Of a stretch of 64,000 bases of DNA, positions 34,031 through 46,436 are shown piece after piece; the first letter of the stretch is position 1; every line of letters begins with the position of its first letter. The notes below the pieces were generated by a model. It had not been told where the DNA came from, ran no database searches, and saw only the letters and a list, made by a program, of their open reading frames with translations. The position numbers were made by a program, and so were the translations under genes. The stretch covers positions 5,984,115-6,048,114 of the forward strand of contig CM065316.1 in NCBI GenBank assembly GCA_033032175.1, in the 5' to 3' direction. The DNA comes from Saturnia japonica. Its lineage: Eukaryota > Arthropoda > Insecta > Lepidoptera > Saturniidae.

Positions 34031-35349
34031 TATTATTTTAGATTTAAAATCACAGAATTTTATCATATTATAGTAAATACGTTTATATAATCAAAGTGTA
34101 AATAAATGCATCAACTCGAAGCTGTCCAGTTAAATAACGCTGATTTGCTTTACACCGAGCCCAGTAGATCCACACAATTTTTTACATGAAGGTAAGTATC
34201 TATATCAATTTTCAAAAGGTTTTAGAAAGCGTAACGGTAATCTCTCAGAAGGCTTACCATTAAAAAAAGTACGCTGAGATATATTCTCTACAAACATAAA
34301 TGCTTTATGTAGATAATAAAATGGTTGATGATTCCAAGTCTCATGAAATAAAAGAAGTTACAAGTCTGTAGTTAAGCGTTCGAATCAATTTGTTCTTTAC
34401 ACAAATGAAGTCAACAACCTCAATCATAAAAATAAAGTATTAACTGCTAACATTTAACCGACCTAAGAAACTATAAAGTTAATTTTTATTTTTATTCTAT
34501 TATTTTAAACTTACAGCAATGAAAAGGTTAAAAAGTACAGTTCTGCTATAATAGGACATTTCTTGTGTCTTTGTCATGCAGTAAATGACAAGCAGCCGGC
34601 ATTTTTAATATAAGCTTTCTGTGCTTCTTTCTTTTGTTATTCAAATACTCTTGTTCTTAGATGGAAAGTAAGGTTTTTGTATTATTAAAATATATGTAAT
34701 GTTTACCTAAAATATTTCCTGCGTTGGAAAAGTGGGGATGGTATAAAAATAGTATTGTAAGTAATGTTTAATGCATTTTTTATATTATATACTAGTATAT
34801 AAATTTGAAACACACATGATATATAAAAATAATGTATGAATTTGTAAACATGTTTTAACGAATTTAACTTAAAGTCTATTTGACAGATTTTGATGAAACT
34901 TTTTTTATTTTCCTGTGATACAAGAAGCGCAATAGTCTTATGTAATATTTCTTCGAGCTAATATTATTAGGTACATATAATTCTGGTTTTCACACTAATA
35001 AGTATATTATGTATCATTAAAATGTGTCCTTATTAATTCCATAATATATATTATATAACATGATAATATTATTCGTCCACTAACAATGATATACGCCAAA
35101 ATAAATCATAACGGCCTTGTTATAAAGGACTGACCTCTGGCTAGGTTTGGGTTACGCATAAGGCCAGGGGGAGCGGAAGCGATGACGTCACTACCGCATC
35201 CGCTGGCCATGCCGCAGCGCGCCAAATAGCCGCGGACATTCCAACTGTCCGAGTGAAATTAAAATATTATCAAATAGGGAAATTGGTGTACTGATTTTAT
35301 TTGCGTGTAAAGCTTTTTATAGTATAATACTGTTTTTTGTAGGTTGTAA
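34031..35349. other. Intergenic sequence with a GC-rich island
   Basis: AT-rich apart from about 35120-35240, which holds a TGACGTCA palindrome inside a larger imperfect inverted repeat (agcgga ... tccgct). No gene. Confidence 0.4.
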
Positions 35350-35590
35350 ACGTGTTTTTTTATACTACAAAGGTCACAAACAAGCATACGGCCCACTTTA
35401 TTGTAAGCGGCTACCACAGCCTATGGACGCTTGTAAATACCATACTTATCATTAGCACACTACTGATCTTGAACCCCTCCCCCCAAATAAGTTCCTACTT
35501 ACCGCAGAAATACACTAGGCTATTTGGCTACGATCTTCTGTAGGGTGGAGGTATACCACCAGTCAGACTGCTCCAAGAAGAGAGAAATCT
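35350..35590 (+). repeat. Dispersed repeat family E, second full copy
   Basis: 'aacaagcatacggccc', 'gtaagcggctaccacagcc', 'ttgaacccct', 'ctatttggctacgatctt' and 'ccaccagtcagactg' follow the order of 23785-24030. Confidence 0.65.
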
Positions 35591-36018
35591 CCAAAGAAAT
35601 TTATCTGTGCCATAACTCTTTCGTTAACAATTGTAAAGAAATTGTATGTGAAAATTCTTTTAATTCAAGGAAAAAATTAAAGATCGAAACCAATCACATA
35701 TTTACATTGTTGCTGATTGTCAATATCAAGGAATGGCTCGAAATTGAATTTCAAAGCGTTCATTTTTGTTTTCAGAACTTAAAATAAGCTATGTACCGAG
35801 GGGAAGTAAAAAATACACGTATTTCGAACATTTATTTCGATATTGTATTTTGAGTTTCGTTATCAAAAATGTCTTTTTATCATTTTTGTGGAGATATAGC
35901 CTCATTACTTTAATATATATCTCAATGAATAAAATTATATAGAATTGCCGTTGAGCGCGCATCACGCAAAAACTAATCGATAGATTTAGATAAAATTTTC
36001 TTTGTTTGACTCTTTAAA
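35591..36018. other. Intergenic sequence
   Basis: No gene recognised. Confidence 0.4.
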
Positions 36019-36020
36019 TA

Positions 36021-36051
36021 TTAGGTCCTTACATATGAAATTGGTGTTTTG
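36021..36051 (+). repeat. Mariner left terminal inverted repeat
   Basis: ttaggtccttacatatgaaa continues to 'ttggtgttttg'. Its complement is at 37281-37311. Confidence 0.9.
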
Positions 36052-36229
36052 TTGAACTGGTTGGTCACTTTGATCTCAAATATCTGCCGTCTGGTTAGAA
36101 ATCCTAAATTCAAATTTATTCAATATTTAGGCCTGTGTATTTGTGTTTCGTTATTAGTGATTCATTTGTTTTCGCACCTTTTTATTTTTCTTTGAAATAG
36201 TTCTTTTCACAAAATAGAAAATTTTAAAT

Positions 36230-37215
36230 ATCGCCTTAGTTAGGAATATAAGTTCCATTGTGCCATTAGCGCTGCAGAATCAGCTTGAAGGATTAATGAT
36301 GTGTATAGGAAAGCTACTGTAAAAGAAAGCACGGTACGTTTTTGGTTCGAACCTTTTCGTTCTGGAAATTTTGACCTACGAAACAAACCCCGTGGACGGC
36401 TGGAGACCCTAGTTGAAAACGAAGAATCAAAGGTGATCGTTGCAGCGGATCATTCGCAAACCACATCAGAGTTAGCGGCAGGCTTCGGTGTGAGTGATAA
36501 AAAAAATTATTCACTTGAAACAAACAGGAAAAGTGGAAAAGCTCGAGAAATGGGTACCGCATGAATTGACTGAAGCACGCCAACAAACACCTATTGAGTT
36601 TTGCATTACATTACTCAACCGTCACAATAACGAGGGAATTTTGAATCGTATTGTTACTTGTGACGAAAAATGGATCCTTTACGACAATCGGAAACGCTCA
36701 TCACGGTGGTTGAACCCAGTAGAACCGGCCAAATCCTGTCCCAAGCGAAAGTCGTCTCAGAAAAAGGTACTGGTGAGTGTTTGGTGGACCAGTGCTGGTG
36801 TCATACACTACAGCTTCGTAAGATCTATCCAGACGATAACGGCAGATCTGTATTGTCAACAATTGCAAACCATGATGGAAAAGCTAGCCGTTAAACAACC
36901 GAGACTGGTCAATATCTCAAGCTCACTGCTGCTTCAGAACAACGCTAGACCCCATACTTTACGACCGACGGTCGCTAAATTAGAGGAACTGCGGTTAGAA
37001 TGTCTCCGAAACCCACAATATTCCCAGAACATTGCTCCAACAGATTACCACTTTATTCGGGATTTGGACAATTTCTTGCAAGGAAAATAAATTCAATTCC
37101 GATGAGGCTGTCCAAACTGCATACAAAGATTTTATTGATTCTTGCTCGCACAATTTTTTCAGCAATGGAATAAATGACCTTACCTTTAAAATGGCGAAAG
37201 TGCATAGATAATAAT
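36230..37215 (+). pseudogene. Mariner transposase, dead
   Basis: The N-terminal DNA-binding region lies in the frame of 36301 (STVRFWFEPFRSGNFDL, then SELAAGFGVSD) and begins upstream of its ATG, past an in-frame stop. A frameshift near 36490 moves the reading to the frame of 36494-37090 (EKWVPHELTEARQ). The catalytic domain keeps the first Asp (TCDEKW) and the third (APTDYHF, 34 residues after the second site, so D,D34D). The second Asp has become Asn (LLQNNARPH). A further frameshift near 37088 detaches the C-terminus. Mariner transposase cuts and pastes the element at TA sites. This one cannot act, both for frame reasons and because of the Asp loss. Confidence 0.9.
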
Positions 37216-37280
37216 GTTACATACTTCGATTGACGAAATGTATTATTTCATAATATTTTTTTCATTTTACTATTACCATA

Positions 37281-37311
37281 TAAAACGCTAATTTCATATG
37301 TAAGGACCTAA
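37281..37311 (-). repeat. Mariner right terminal inverted repeat
   Basis: atttcatatgtaaggaccta is the reverse complement of the left end, followed by TA. Confidence 0.9.
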
Positions 37312-37313
37312 TA

Positions 37314-38659
37314 CTTGGTCTTTATCTAATAAAAATACTTCCATGATATCTTCATAAACATTAATTCTGTAGTCCACAAGAGCGGAGCCGCAAGCAAAGC
37401 TAGTTTAGTAATATTATTGATTACAGGCTTACTAACATTACAGTTTTCATGCGCGTTAATATTTGCTCGGTGTCTTGCAAAAAAAGTACAACTTTCTAAG
37501 TAAACTTAGTTAGTAAAACATTGTCTATACATACTATACAACAGAATTTTTAACCAAAAAGAAAACCAACTTTAATGATTTTCAAGAGTTTCCTTGTGTA
37601 CCGTACCTATCTTCGAAGTTGAATTTCCAGGATCACCCACACTAAGCATTTTATCTTTAAAATACCCGAAGGACGACCGCCGGGGGTGGGAGCGAGGCAG
37701 CACGATTTGCACTTTCGCTCAACCGGTGCATTAACACATTCATAATTAACATACTTAGGTTACCTACCTAAAAACCCTAAACAATCATTCTGTGGCCTGT
37801 GCCGCGTGCAAAGCTAGTATCTAAATAAAATAAAAAATCATCCAATTCGTTAAAACCGTTTCTGAGAAACCATTTATTATATGTAGTATACCAGAAATGC
37901 TCACTTAAGAGTATTAGATATATATTATAATAGCGACCCGCCCCAGCTTTGCACGGGTGCAATTTACAAAGTGGTGTCTTTTATGTTTAAAAAAAGCATG
38001 GTCGCTTTAGTATTGATAGTTCATAATTTCATAGTTACGAAAACTGCGCTTAGCTCGTGACGCGAAATTCATAGTCCCATGTAGTACGTGGCACGGGTGG
38101 TAGCAGTGGTGCAGAGTGCCGGCCAACCGTTTCGCTGCGAGAGATTTCTTTGGTTGCGCGTAATTTCCAATTCGTGATATTTTGTACGGTAGGTATTCAT
38201 TTAAATGACAGTTTTAATCTACATTAGATGCCCAAGTTAACTAACATATTTAATGGATATGGATTAATACTGAATTAGAGAAAATAGCTTAGCAAATGAC
38301 TTAACATTATTTATTATAACTTTGAAGATAACAATGGTTACTCTCAGTCAACCTTAGGAGATAGACATCATGGACTATTCTCTAGGCTTTTTAAAGAACT
38401 ACAATTCTTTAGTAAATTATTTTGATGTATATATTTTTAGGATTACTCAGTGCCTGAAAATTGCATTATTAATGACTTGATTATAAAAGAATTTTTTAGT
38501 ATATACCTGTCCGTAAAAAGTTCCCTAAATTATAGTGACAACCGTATAAAACCGTTACGTGGTTTAAAAGCATTATGCAGACAAATAACCAGTTGCGGAC
38601 ACCACCAGATAGATACACCATTTATTAATCCTAATTGAAACTTCTAAGGAGAAAATCCA
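37314..38659. other. Intergenic repeat debris
   Basis: It includes Helitron-like 3' ends (gcaaagctag at about 37396 and 37806), a family B scrap (about 37565-37640), and a 'gcacgggtgcaat' piece near 37955 that looks like an opposite-strand repeat end. No gene. Confidence 0.45.
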
Positions 38660-38681
38660 TTCACTGCTACAATAATATACC

Positions 38682-41600
38682 ATGGAACTTGTTTACGCTA
38701 ATTATTATACACCTCATAATCGTTTTTTGTTTGTTAAACGTAATAAATCATGCGTTAATCGTTTTAGTGATAAACATTCGCTGCTTAATTGCAATTTAAT
38801 AAGTAGGTGTAATACGTGTTCTCGTAGTCACCATAGCTTATTACATTTTAGTGATAGTACTTCCTCATTAAATAGGAACTTATCTACTCGGCGCAGTAAC
38901 GGTACTGAATGGGATACCTGTGCGTAGTCAGGTAAATACAGGTAACGACGGCAACTCGTCCTTGAATGAGCGAGCTAGCTCTGTCGCTCGCCGTGAAGAT
39001 ACACTAACGGGTGGACAGAATAGCACCGATAATCCCCGTGCTATTTCTTTATATGCGGTAGGCATTAAATGCGACGCTACCAGCTCAGCTGACGCTAAAC
39101 CTAGTACGTCTGTCTTATTAGAGACCGCGCAGTGTCAATGTCAAAGACAGTACGGGTAATGTTTCCTTAGTTCGCGCCATTATTAACAGCGCTTCACAAC
39201 GCAACTTTATTACAACTGAATGTTGTAAACTTCCTATTTTAAATATTTTTGCGACGACGAATACATGCGTATCGGGTGTTGGTGACGTCACAAATCCGAT
39301 TGACGGTTTTACCTGCCTAACCCTTAGATCGCGTCATAATAATATTGAATTTACTATTCTACCACTAGTAGTTAGTCGAATTACTGATGTTTTACCGGTT
39401 ATATTGATTATATCGCGGAATCCGGGCGAACCTGTAGCAATTGAAACGCTGTTGGGATATATTGTTGTTTTTAGTGAGTAAGACTCTCACATAACCACTC
39501 GTCCGACCGTCGTTGTCCCCCCCCCCCCCGCGAGTGTGTACCCATGTCGGGTTTCTCCACGTTAAAAAAAAATAAAGGTCAGGCACCGGTAGTGAATCCC
39601 GCATGCAATATTGTTCGTGCGTATTATACCGCTGCCGAATCGCTTAATGATAAGGTAGATAAATTCTTCGAGTTGGAGGAAATCCCGGCGACGGTAAGTG
39701 CGCTTACGTCCAACGAAATCGAATGCGAGGAATTATATAAAAACACGGTTCGTCTTGACGATATGGGACGTTTCGTGGTGTCATTACTGTTCAAACAAGA
39801 TGCGTTTTGTTTAGGTGACTCTATGCGTTACGCCGAACGTAGATACTTATCATTAGAGCGTAAGTTACTGGTTGATCCGGCGTTAAAGTTAGAATACGGC
39901 AATGTATTTAAGGAATATTTAATAAAATATTATTTGAGGCCCGTTGCGAACTTTAATGAACCGTACTATGTAATACCACATCACGGCGTAGTGCATACTG
40001 ATAAGAAGTCTACTCGTTTGCCTGTAGTTTTGAATGCAAGTAATAAGACTACAAAAAATATCTCTTTCAATGACATTCTTCATACGGGACCGAATATTCA
40101 AAATTAGTTATTTCGTATTTTATTACGGTTTCGTTATTGCCTGTAGCTATAAGTGCTGATATACGTTAAATTTATCTGCGCATTTTATTGAATAAAGAAG
40201 ACTGGCGTTTTCAAAGACTGTTGTATCGATTTGATCCCAAAAACCAAATTCAAGTTTTTGAAATGACCCGAGTTCCGTTCGGACTTTGTTGCAGTCAATT
40301 TTTAGCGGTGCGAACAATTTGCCAATTGGCTAAAGACGAAAATGTTAATTTTCCGATTGCCGCTCGCGTTGCGGAGAGAGATTTATTATTTTATTATTTT
40401 TTTTTTATTTGAGAAATTGCACAATAATGTATTACATTTAAACTTAAAGCTAGTTTCCCACAAAACCGGTTTAGCGGTTTGACTGTGGGCGATTCGCGTA
40501 AGTAATAAATAAGTTATGCCAAGTATTACATTATAAACCTAATAAATATTTTTTCATTTTCTTTTTAAACCTATTAAAATCTAATTCATTCCGGATATCC
40601 GCCGGATATATGACTATCTTGCCACGAGTTGCTTATCAGTAGAAGATAGCGTTGCACTATACGACCAGCTGATCCGGTTGTTTGAAGCAGGAGGATTCGA
40701 ACTCGTCAAGTTCTCAAGTAATTCGCCTAAACTAATGGCAAGTGTTCCGGTTGCCCATCATGTTTCCGAGGCTGTGGAATTTAGTCCTGCAGATCAATTA
40801 CAAATATTGGGGCTTTATTGGCTACCGGCCGAAGATGTGTTTACGTTTAGTGTCACCCATCAACCGCGCCAGTGTACGAAGCGTAATATTCTATCCGTTA
40901 TTGCTCGGTTATGGGATTTATTAGGATTTATTGCGCCAGTTACACTGTTGGCTAAATTAATTGTCAAATCTCTTTGGAACGAACACATCGATTAGGATGC
41001 TACTCCTCCAGAACATATCATTAAGCTGTGGCATAACTTTGTGTCTGAGTTGCCCTTATTGCAAAATATTAAATTGCCTCGTCATGTCGGTGTTAACAAT
41101 AAATGCGTAATTTCAGCGCTTGGATTCGGAGATGCGTCGGAGCTAGCTTATGGCGGAATAGTTTACATTCACGTATACTTCCATAAGCTTAATCATACGG
41201 TGATGAACTTAGTGTGCGCTAAATCACGTGTTGCGCCTTTGAAAACTTTCGTTAAACTTGTTCGACTTGAACTTTGTGCTAATTTAATTCTAACTAAGCT
41301 ATTACGTACAGTGATTGATACTTATTCATTACCTATAAGTTCAGTTTACTCGTTTACCGATAGTAAAGTAGCCCTTGCTTGGATTCGTTCCACACCAAGC
41401 CGCTGGCAGACGTTTGTGGCAAATAGAGTGTCTCAAATTCAAGAAAATCTTGATTCGAGCCGCTTCTTTCATATAGCAGGTAAGGATAATCCTTCGGATT
41501 GCCTCAGCAGAGGACTAACTCCTGCGCAACTAATTGTGCATCCAGTATGGTTTCATAGACCGAGGTTTGCTTATCAACCTCGATCTTTATGGCCACTTAA

Positions 41601-43128
41601 TAGTGGTGATAATATTACAGGAGAAATTCCTGAAATAAAAACTAAGGCGTTGAAGACAATTGTTTCATCATCACTAGCACTCCCACCTTTATATGAACTC
41701 GCCAATCGAGTCTCCTCATAGAATAAGTTGCTCAGAATAGTAATTTATGTCCTTAGATTTGTTAAGAGGTTACCGAAACAATTAAATGTGTCCCATTTTC
41801 AATATGCGGAACTTTAAATAATCAGGAATCTTCAAAGCGTTTATTTCGTTGATGAAATTGACAAAGTAAAATCGGCGTTTCTTAAGCTTAATGCATTCAT
41901 TGACAACGAAGGTTTATTGCGCGTAGGAGGTCGTTTGACTAATGCCTCAATAGGATTTGACAGTCAACAACCCATATTAATACCACGCCACGATCATATA
42001 GTCAATCTCATCATTGACTATTATCATCGTAAGCATTTACACACCAGGCCACAACTTCTGATGTTTCTCGCGACTAAAATATTGGATTATGTCGGCTCGG
42101 AACATAGTACGTGATCGAATACGAAAATGCAACGTTTGTTTTAAAACACGATCGACTAATCAGTTTCCCATAATGGCAAGCCTTCCTGCATGCCGGGTTA
42201 CCGAGGCCAAGGTCTTCTGTCACACTGGCGTCGATTACGCTGGGCCTTTGGCTATCACTTTACGCTGCGGTCGAGGTATACGCAGTATTAAATCGTACAT
42301 ATGTCTTTTTGCATGCCTCGACACAAAAGCAATACATTTAGAATTGTCCTCAGACCTTAGTACAGAGGCATTCATAAATGCATTTAAGTGATTTCTGGCT
42401 CGTCGTGGCCCTGTAAGTGTACTATATTCCGATAGAGGTACGAACTTTATCGGCGCTAAAACGTACTTAGATAGTGTTTATCGATTACTCGAATCAGAAC
42501 AATATCGCGACAAATTTGCAAATGAGTTACGCTAAAATCGTATTGAGTTTCGTTTTAATCCCGCTGCGGCTCCTCATTTCAGAGGATTATGGGAAAGTAA
42601 CGTTCGTAGTCTTAAAAATCATTTGTTTAAGGTGGTGAGAAATCAGATCCTGACGTATGAGGAGATGTTGACAGTGCTTACTTAAATAGAAGCCCTACTT
42701 AATTCACGTCCTCTTTCAGTACTGAGTAGTGACCCAGCAGAACCTCTAGCGTTAACGCCAGCGCATTTTCTTGTCATGACTCCTCTTAAGTCACTCCCCG
42801 CTGAAAATTAATCTGACAACCATCTCAGTCTTATACACCGAAAGCGAGTAGTCGACCACCTCGTCCAGTCTTTTTGGAAGAGATGGAAGATCGAATATCT
42901 CCAAACTTTCAAGTGCGTAATAAATGGACGAAGTCTAATACTTCCATCCAAACCGGCACCGTTGTTCTGCTCGAGTCAGATAACAGTGCACCGTTTAATT
43001 GGCCCATTGGAGTAGTCGAACGCACCTTTCCGGGTAAGGATAAAGTCGTGAGGGTCGTAGATGTCTGTACAAAGAGCGGGCTCTATCGCAGGCCAGCTGT
43101 AAAACTATACTCACTACCAACTCAATAG
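38682..43128 (+). pseudogene. BEL-2 gag-pol pseudogene
   Basis: Pieces in order: gag Cys/His motifs near 38755-38860 (CVNRFSDKHSLLNC, one Cys lost; CNTCSRSHHSLLH); a protease remnant at 39170-39400 (RAIINSASQRNFITTECC, with the catalytic Asp changed to Asn); the reverse transcriptase N-terminus at 39544-40107 (YVIPHHGVVH); thumb and palm at 40188-40400, then an insertion exactly where the YxDD box should stand; connection at 40610-40995 (GGFELVKFSSN); RNase H at 41041-41721 (GFGDASELAYGG, DSKVALAWI); integrase zinc region at 41917-42114; core at 42089-42391 (GVDYAGPL), then SDRGTNF and FRGLWESN across stops; C-terminus at 42874-43128. There are many stops and shifts. All functions are lost. 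Confidence 0.9.
40385..40605 (-). mobile_element. Truncated LINE 3' end inserted in BEL-2
   Basis: About 220 bp unrelated to BEL splits the reverse transcriptase between VAERDL and the rest of the catalytic block. On the minus strand it reads as a 3' UTR ('ccacagtcaaaccgctaaac', 'cggttttgtgggaaactagc') ending in an AATAA-rich tail, as expected for a 5'-truncated LINE. The exact family was not determined. Confidence 0.5.
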
Positions 43129-43284
43129 ATTTTAGAATAATTTAATATACAATATAATATACAGTCCACACTTTAAATTAAATATAATAAACCTTTGTAA
43201 ATAGTTTCAAAATAGGTTCATTGCCTTCTGGGGTAATCAGATGTAAGGTATTGAAGGATATTAGTCCTGTCAAGCCCCGGGATT

Positions 43285-43545
43285 TGTTTACACTAATTAT
43301 TATATAATAGGCCGTGGTATGAGGCGCAATCCTCTTTCCCCTCTCCCTCCGGCCATTTTCCTATTACCAAGACCGCTCCCCCCCCTTTCGCGGACTGGTG
43401 CAATATCAACCGTACGTGTCTTTGTAAAAAAGTGAAGTTATTATTCAAGCAGAACATTGTTGTCGAAAGTGAGAGTGAAACTGTCCGGACGCCCCCCGCG
43501 CCGCCTGAAACTCAGCACGCGACCTGCACCAGACGTGAGTACCCA
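43285..43545 (+). repeat. Possible BEL-2 3' LTR remnant
   Basis: It starts TGTTTACACTAATTATT shortly after the pol remnant and contains GC-rich blocks unlike the flanks. No partner copy in the window, so this is inference from position only. Confidence 0.3.
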
Positions 43546-44629
43546 TATATTCACTCCTTTCCTCGCCTTGTGCCACGTGCATTTTTAAATACCAAGTTCC
43601 TTTAAACTAGCGCCTGCAGAATTTAATATCTCGGTTGTAAATAGACGATAAAAATAGGATGCACATACTCGCGTTCTATTTTATGTTAAAGCTCCATCAT
43701 AATATCACATACACTTATTAAGAATTTATTACAGAACCTGGTCATTATAACTGATCACTGGTTTCTAAGCACCTCTTTCAGATCTCACCAGAAAAATACG
43801 TGAAACGATACAAATAAAAAAAAACAATTTATAGAACAACATGAATATTTATAACTTCATGAATATAGATGAATTTTAAAGCCTGTACGAAAAGACAAAT
43901 TGAACAGATATTTTAAATGAAAACCGGGTATTTTAAATTGGCAAAATATTTTTGATCACCAACAAGGCTGGCCTTTATTATATTATATTTTATAGAGTTT
44001 ACTAAAGAATTTTGTAGTATTCACAATATAACTTACGTGTAAGATTTTAGGTGGTAGTTAGCGTATTATTTGAACCCTGAAAATAAAATCAATATGGTCG
44101 GTATAAATTAGTAGTAATAGGTAGAGACCTACATTTGTTAATATTACGTCTATCATGGGTAATAATTTTGTTAAAATCCTAAGCAGTTACAAAATAAAAA
44201 TCACGTTTCATTAATTAATTTTTAACATTTAATTCCATATAGGTTTAAAAACGATCGGGTCTACGGGCTCGACCGCATCTTTTCAATCGTTTCAGTTACT
44301 AACATTCCTCTTTTTGATTATTCTTCTTTTTCAAGATTACTTTCAGATTTAACATTTTCAGATTCATCTCAATAATTAATAACAAACGTTTTTTGTTGCT
44401 GAAAGACGAAGCAACCATTAATCAATTTTCAGGTGGAAGTACCAAAGAAAATTCGGATAAATTAAATAAAAATCAGTTTTAGACGTAGAAAATACGTGCA
44501 AATACTGCAAATGCCAAATGAATGCTAAAAACGAATATGAATATACCGAAACGTTTATCTTTATTAATAAATCCGTACTTCTGTCTGTACCTACATCTAA
44601 TTATTTTTTTAAAAAATTTGTCACGCTAA
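43546..44629. other. Intergenic sequence
   Basis: No gene recognised. Confidence 0.4.
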
Positions 44630-44960
44630 ACATGACATTACTATTTTTTTGTCTGTTTGTTTGTATGAAACCAACCGATTTTTATGTAATTTTGTACACA
44701 GAGTAACTTATGTTACTGGTCAATAAGAATTGCCAATAATACTGTTAGAAATACTAAAAAACATTTAAATAATGCTCAACTAATTTTGATGGAATTTTGT
44801 TCGCGGAAAGCATACGTCATTCCATAATTGATAGATTATATGAATCGTCAATAATAATATTCGAAATTGTATTTCTTTTTAATTTCCAACCGCCATTTAT
44901 GAAATATTGTACACGGTAATTTCTCAATTGATTTACTATTAGAATTTTAAACAATATGAG
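44630..44960. repeat. Degenerate ~105 bp tandem units (family C), second array
   Basis: Three units carry 'caactaattttgatggaatt', 'gcatacgtcattcc', 'ataattgatag' and 'gtcaataata'-like blocks, matching 10840-11320. It is preceded by 'ttgtctgtttgtttgta'. Confidence 0.55.
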
Positions 44961-46045
44961 TAAAAATAAAATAAATAAATAAATAATAAACGCATGCAGA
45001 GCCGCGGGGAACCGCAATTAATCATAAATTTCTTGTCTCAGCTGTTATTAAAAAGTTGTTAAAAGGATAATTCTATGTGTTTACAGAGTCTTTTCTACGT
45101 TTATATTACTCTATGTAAGTAGTTCTTCTAGAGTTTAAGCACTCTCTGAGAAGACTTTCTTGCTTATGCGTTCACACGTTTGGTTACTCACGAGCCACTC
45201 CAACCTGTGCCGTGAACTGCTGACTACAGCGGAAATATCAACAAGACGAGAGTAGTTTTTTAGTATGGCTACCGTATAAAAAAATGTTTTTAAATTTTAG
45301 CACTGCCCTAAAGTTTATTTATGAACATTAATTGTTTTCTTTAAGTAAGATATTTCAGTACCCAATATGAATAACATAGTATCTAATTTAGCCATATTTC
45401 ACAGAAGAGTCGTTAATTTTTAAAATTTATATTTTCATAATTATTCAATTAGAAATATGATTAAACTTATAATTAAAGTTCTTACGACTTAATTTTACTG
45501 AATTTTAACATATTAATTAGCTAATTTCTAGAAGCTCAGGCTCATTGTAGGGTTTGGAACTCACGTCGATCGATGTGATGTTCCTACACGTTACCACTAA
45601 TCCACTGTGGCTTCGTTACACCTGTTGTATGGTGGTCGCGATTCAGTAGAACATAATTCTCGTGTCCAACCACCCAGAAAACTTACCTACTCTCAAATAA
45701 TAATACCCTGACTAAGGTGGATAAACTTTTGGAAATTATACCCCAACACTATAAAACGTACATACAGAAGTTACATATAACACAATATAGACAACCGAGT
45801 ATAATTAACCGCATGCCGGTTTGTTCTTAGCTGTTTCATTCTACTCAATGGACTAACTTTTCAAAGTTTAACTTCCCCGTTGAAATACTAGATACGATGT
45901 AAATATCTATAATATTAACAGTATAGACCGGTATCAACCTTCAGGTTTGAGTGTCTGACCTAGTTTAGAACCGTATTTGAGTTGAATATAATAAAACTGC
46001 TGCTTAACTCTGACTTCAGATTAGTTACAAACAAATATGTATATA
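44961..46045. other. Intergenic sequence
   Basis: No gene. A family D-like scrap ('tggtggtcgcgattcagtag') lies near 45630. Confidence 0.4.
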
Positions 46046-46436
46046 CAGTGTGTATTAAAAACCCCATCAGATCCGTGGAGGTGTTATAAGGTATCTAATC
46101 TGTTTATGTTATCTAACTCAGTTTATAAGTTAAAAAAAAATAGTTAAATGAGGAAACTTACATGGCAATACTGGTGGCGAGGCGCGGCGCCGCGCCGGGT
46201 ACCGCCATACGATCAAACGTACCGCTGCGACGCGACGCGACGCACAGGGGCTGGCGACGGTGTTATCACGTTTTAAAAATTTGCTAAATTTTAGGCAAAC
46301 TAAAAATATGTTAATTTTAAATCGCAGTAAAAAAATTATTTTCATAATAAATAAAATTTGGATATTTTTTTGGTAATGCCATTGGTACCTATATACCCTT
46401 TTCGGATTCGACGGGGTTTTTAATACATATTGTATA
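46046..46436 (-). repeat. GC-cored dispersed repeat H, copy 2
   Basis: Reverse complement of 23370-23720, including the GC-rich core (about 46165-46265). BEL-3 is inserted next to its AT-rich end, at 'acatattgtata'. Confidence 0.7.

Larger units (their letters stand above)
36019..37313 (+). mobile_element. Mariner DNA transposon
   Basis: A 1291-bp element (36021-37311) with terminal inverted repeats starting TTAGGTCCTTACATATGAAAT (perfect for about 21 bp, then partial), flanked on both sides by the TA duplication diagnostic of Tc1/mariner insertion. Length and internal order fit mariner. The transposase is broken, so the copy is not autonomous, but its ends could still be recognised by a related active transposase. 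Confidence 0.93.
38660..43545 (+). mobile_element. Old, degraded BEL/Pao element BEL-2
   Basis: A plus-strand BEL remnant of a lineage different from BEL-1 and BEL-3. No 5' LTR was found and most of gag is missing, so the 5' end has been lost. The 3' boundary is a guess based on a GC-rich, LTR-like segment starting TGTTTACACTAATT at 43285. It is interrupted by a foreign insertion near 40385-40605. Confidence 0.75.

Noticed and set aside
38000..38660. Search for a 5' LTR of BEL-2
   Set aside because: Nothing here matches the LTR-like segment at 43285-43545, so no 5' LTR is reported.
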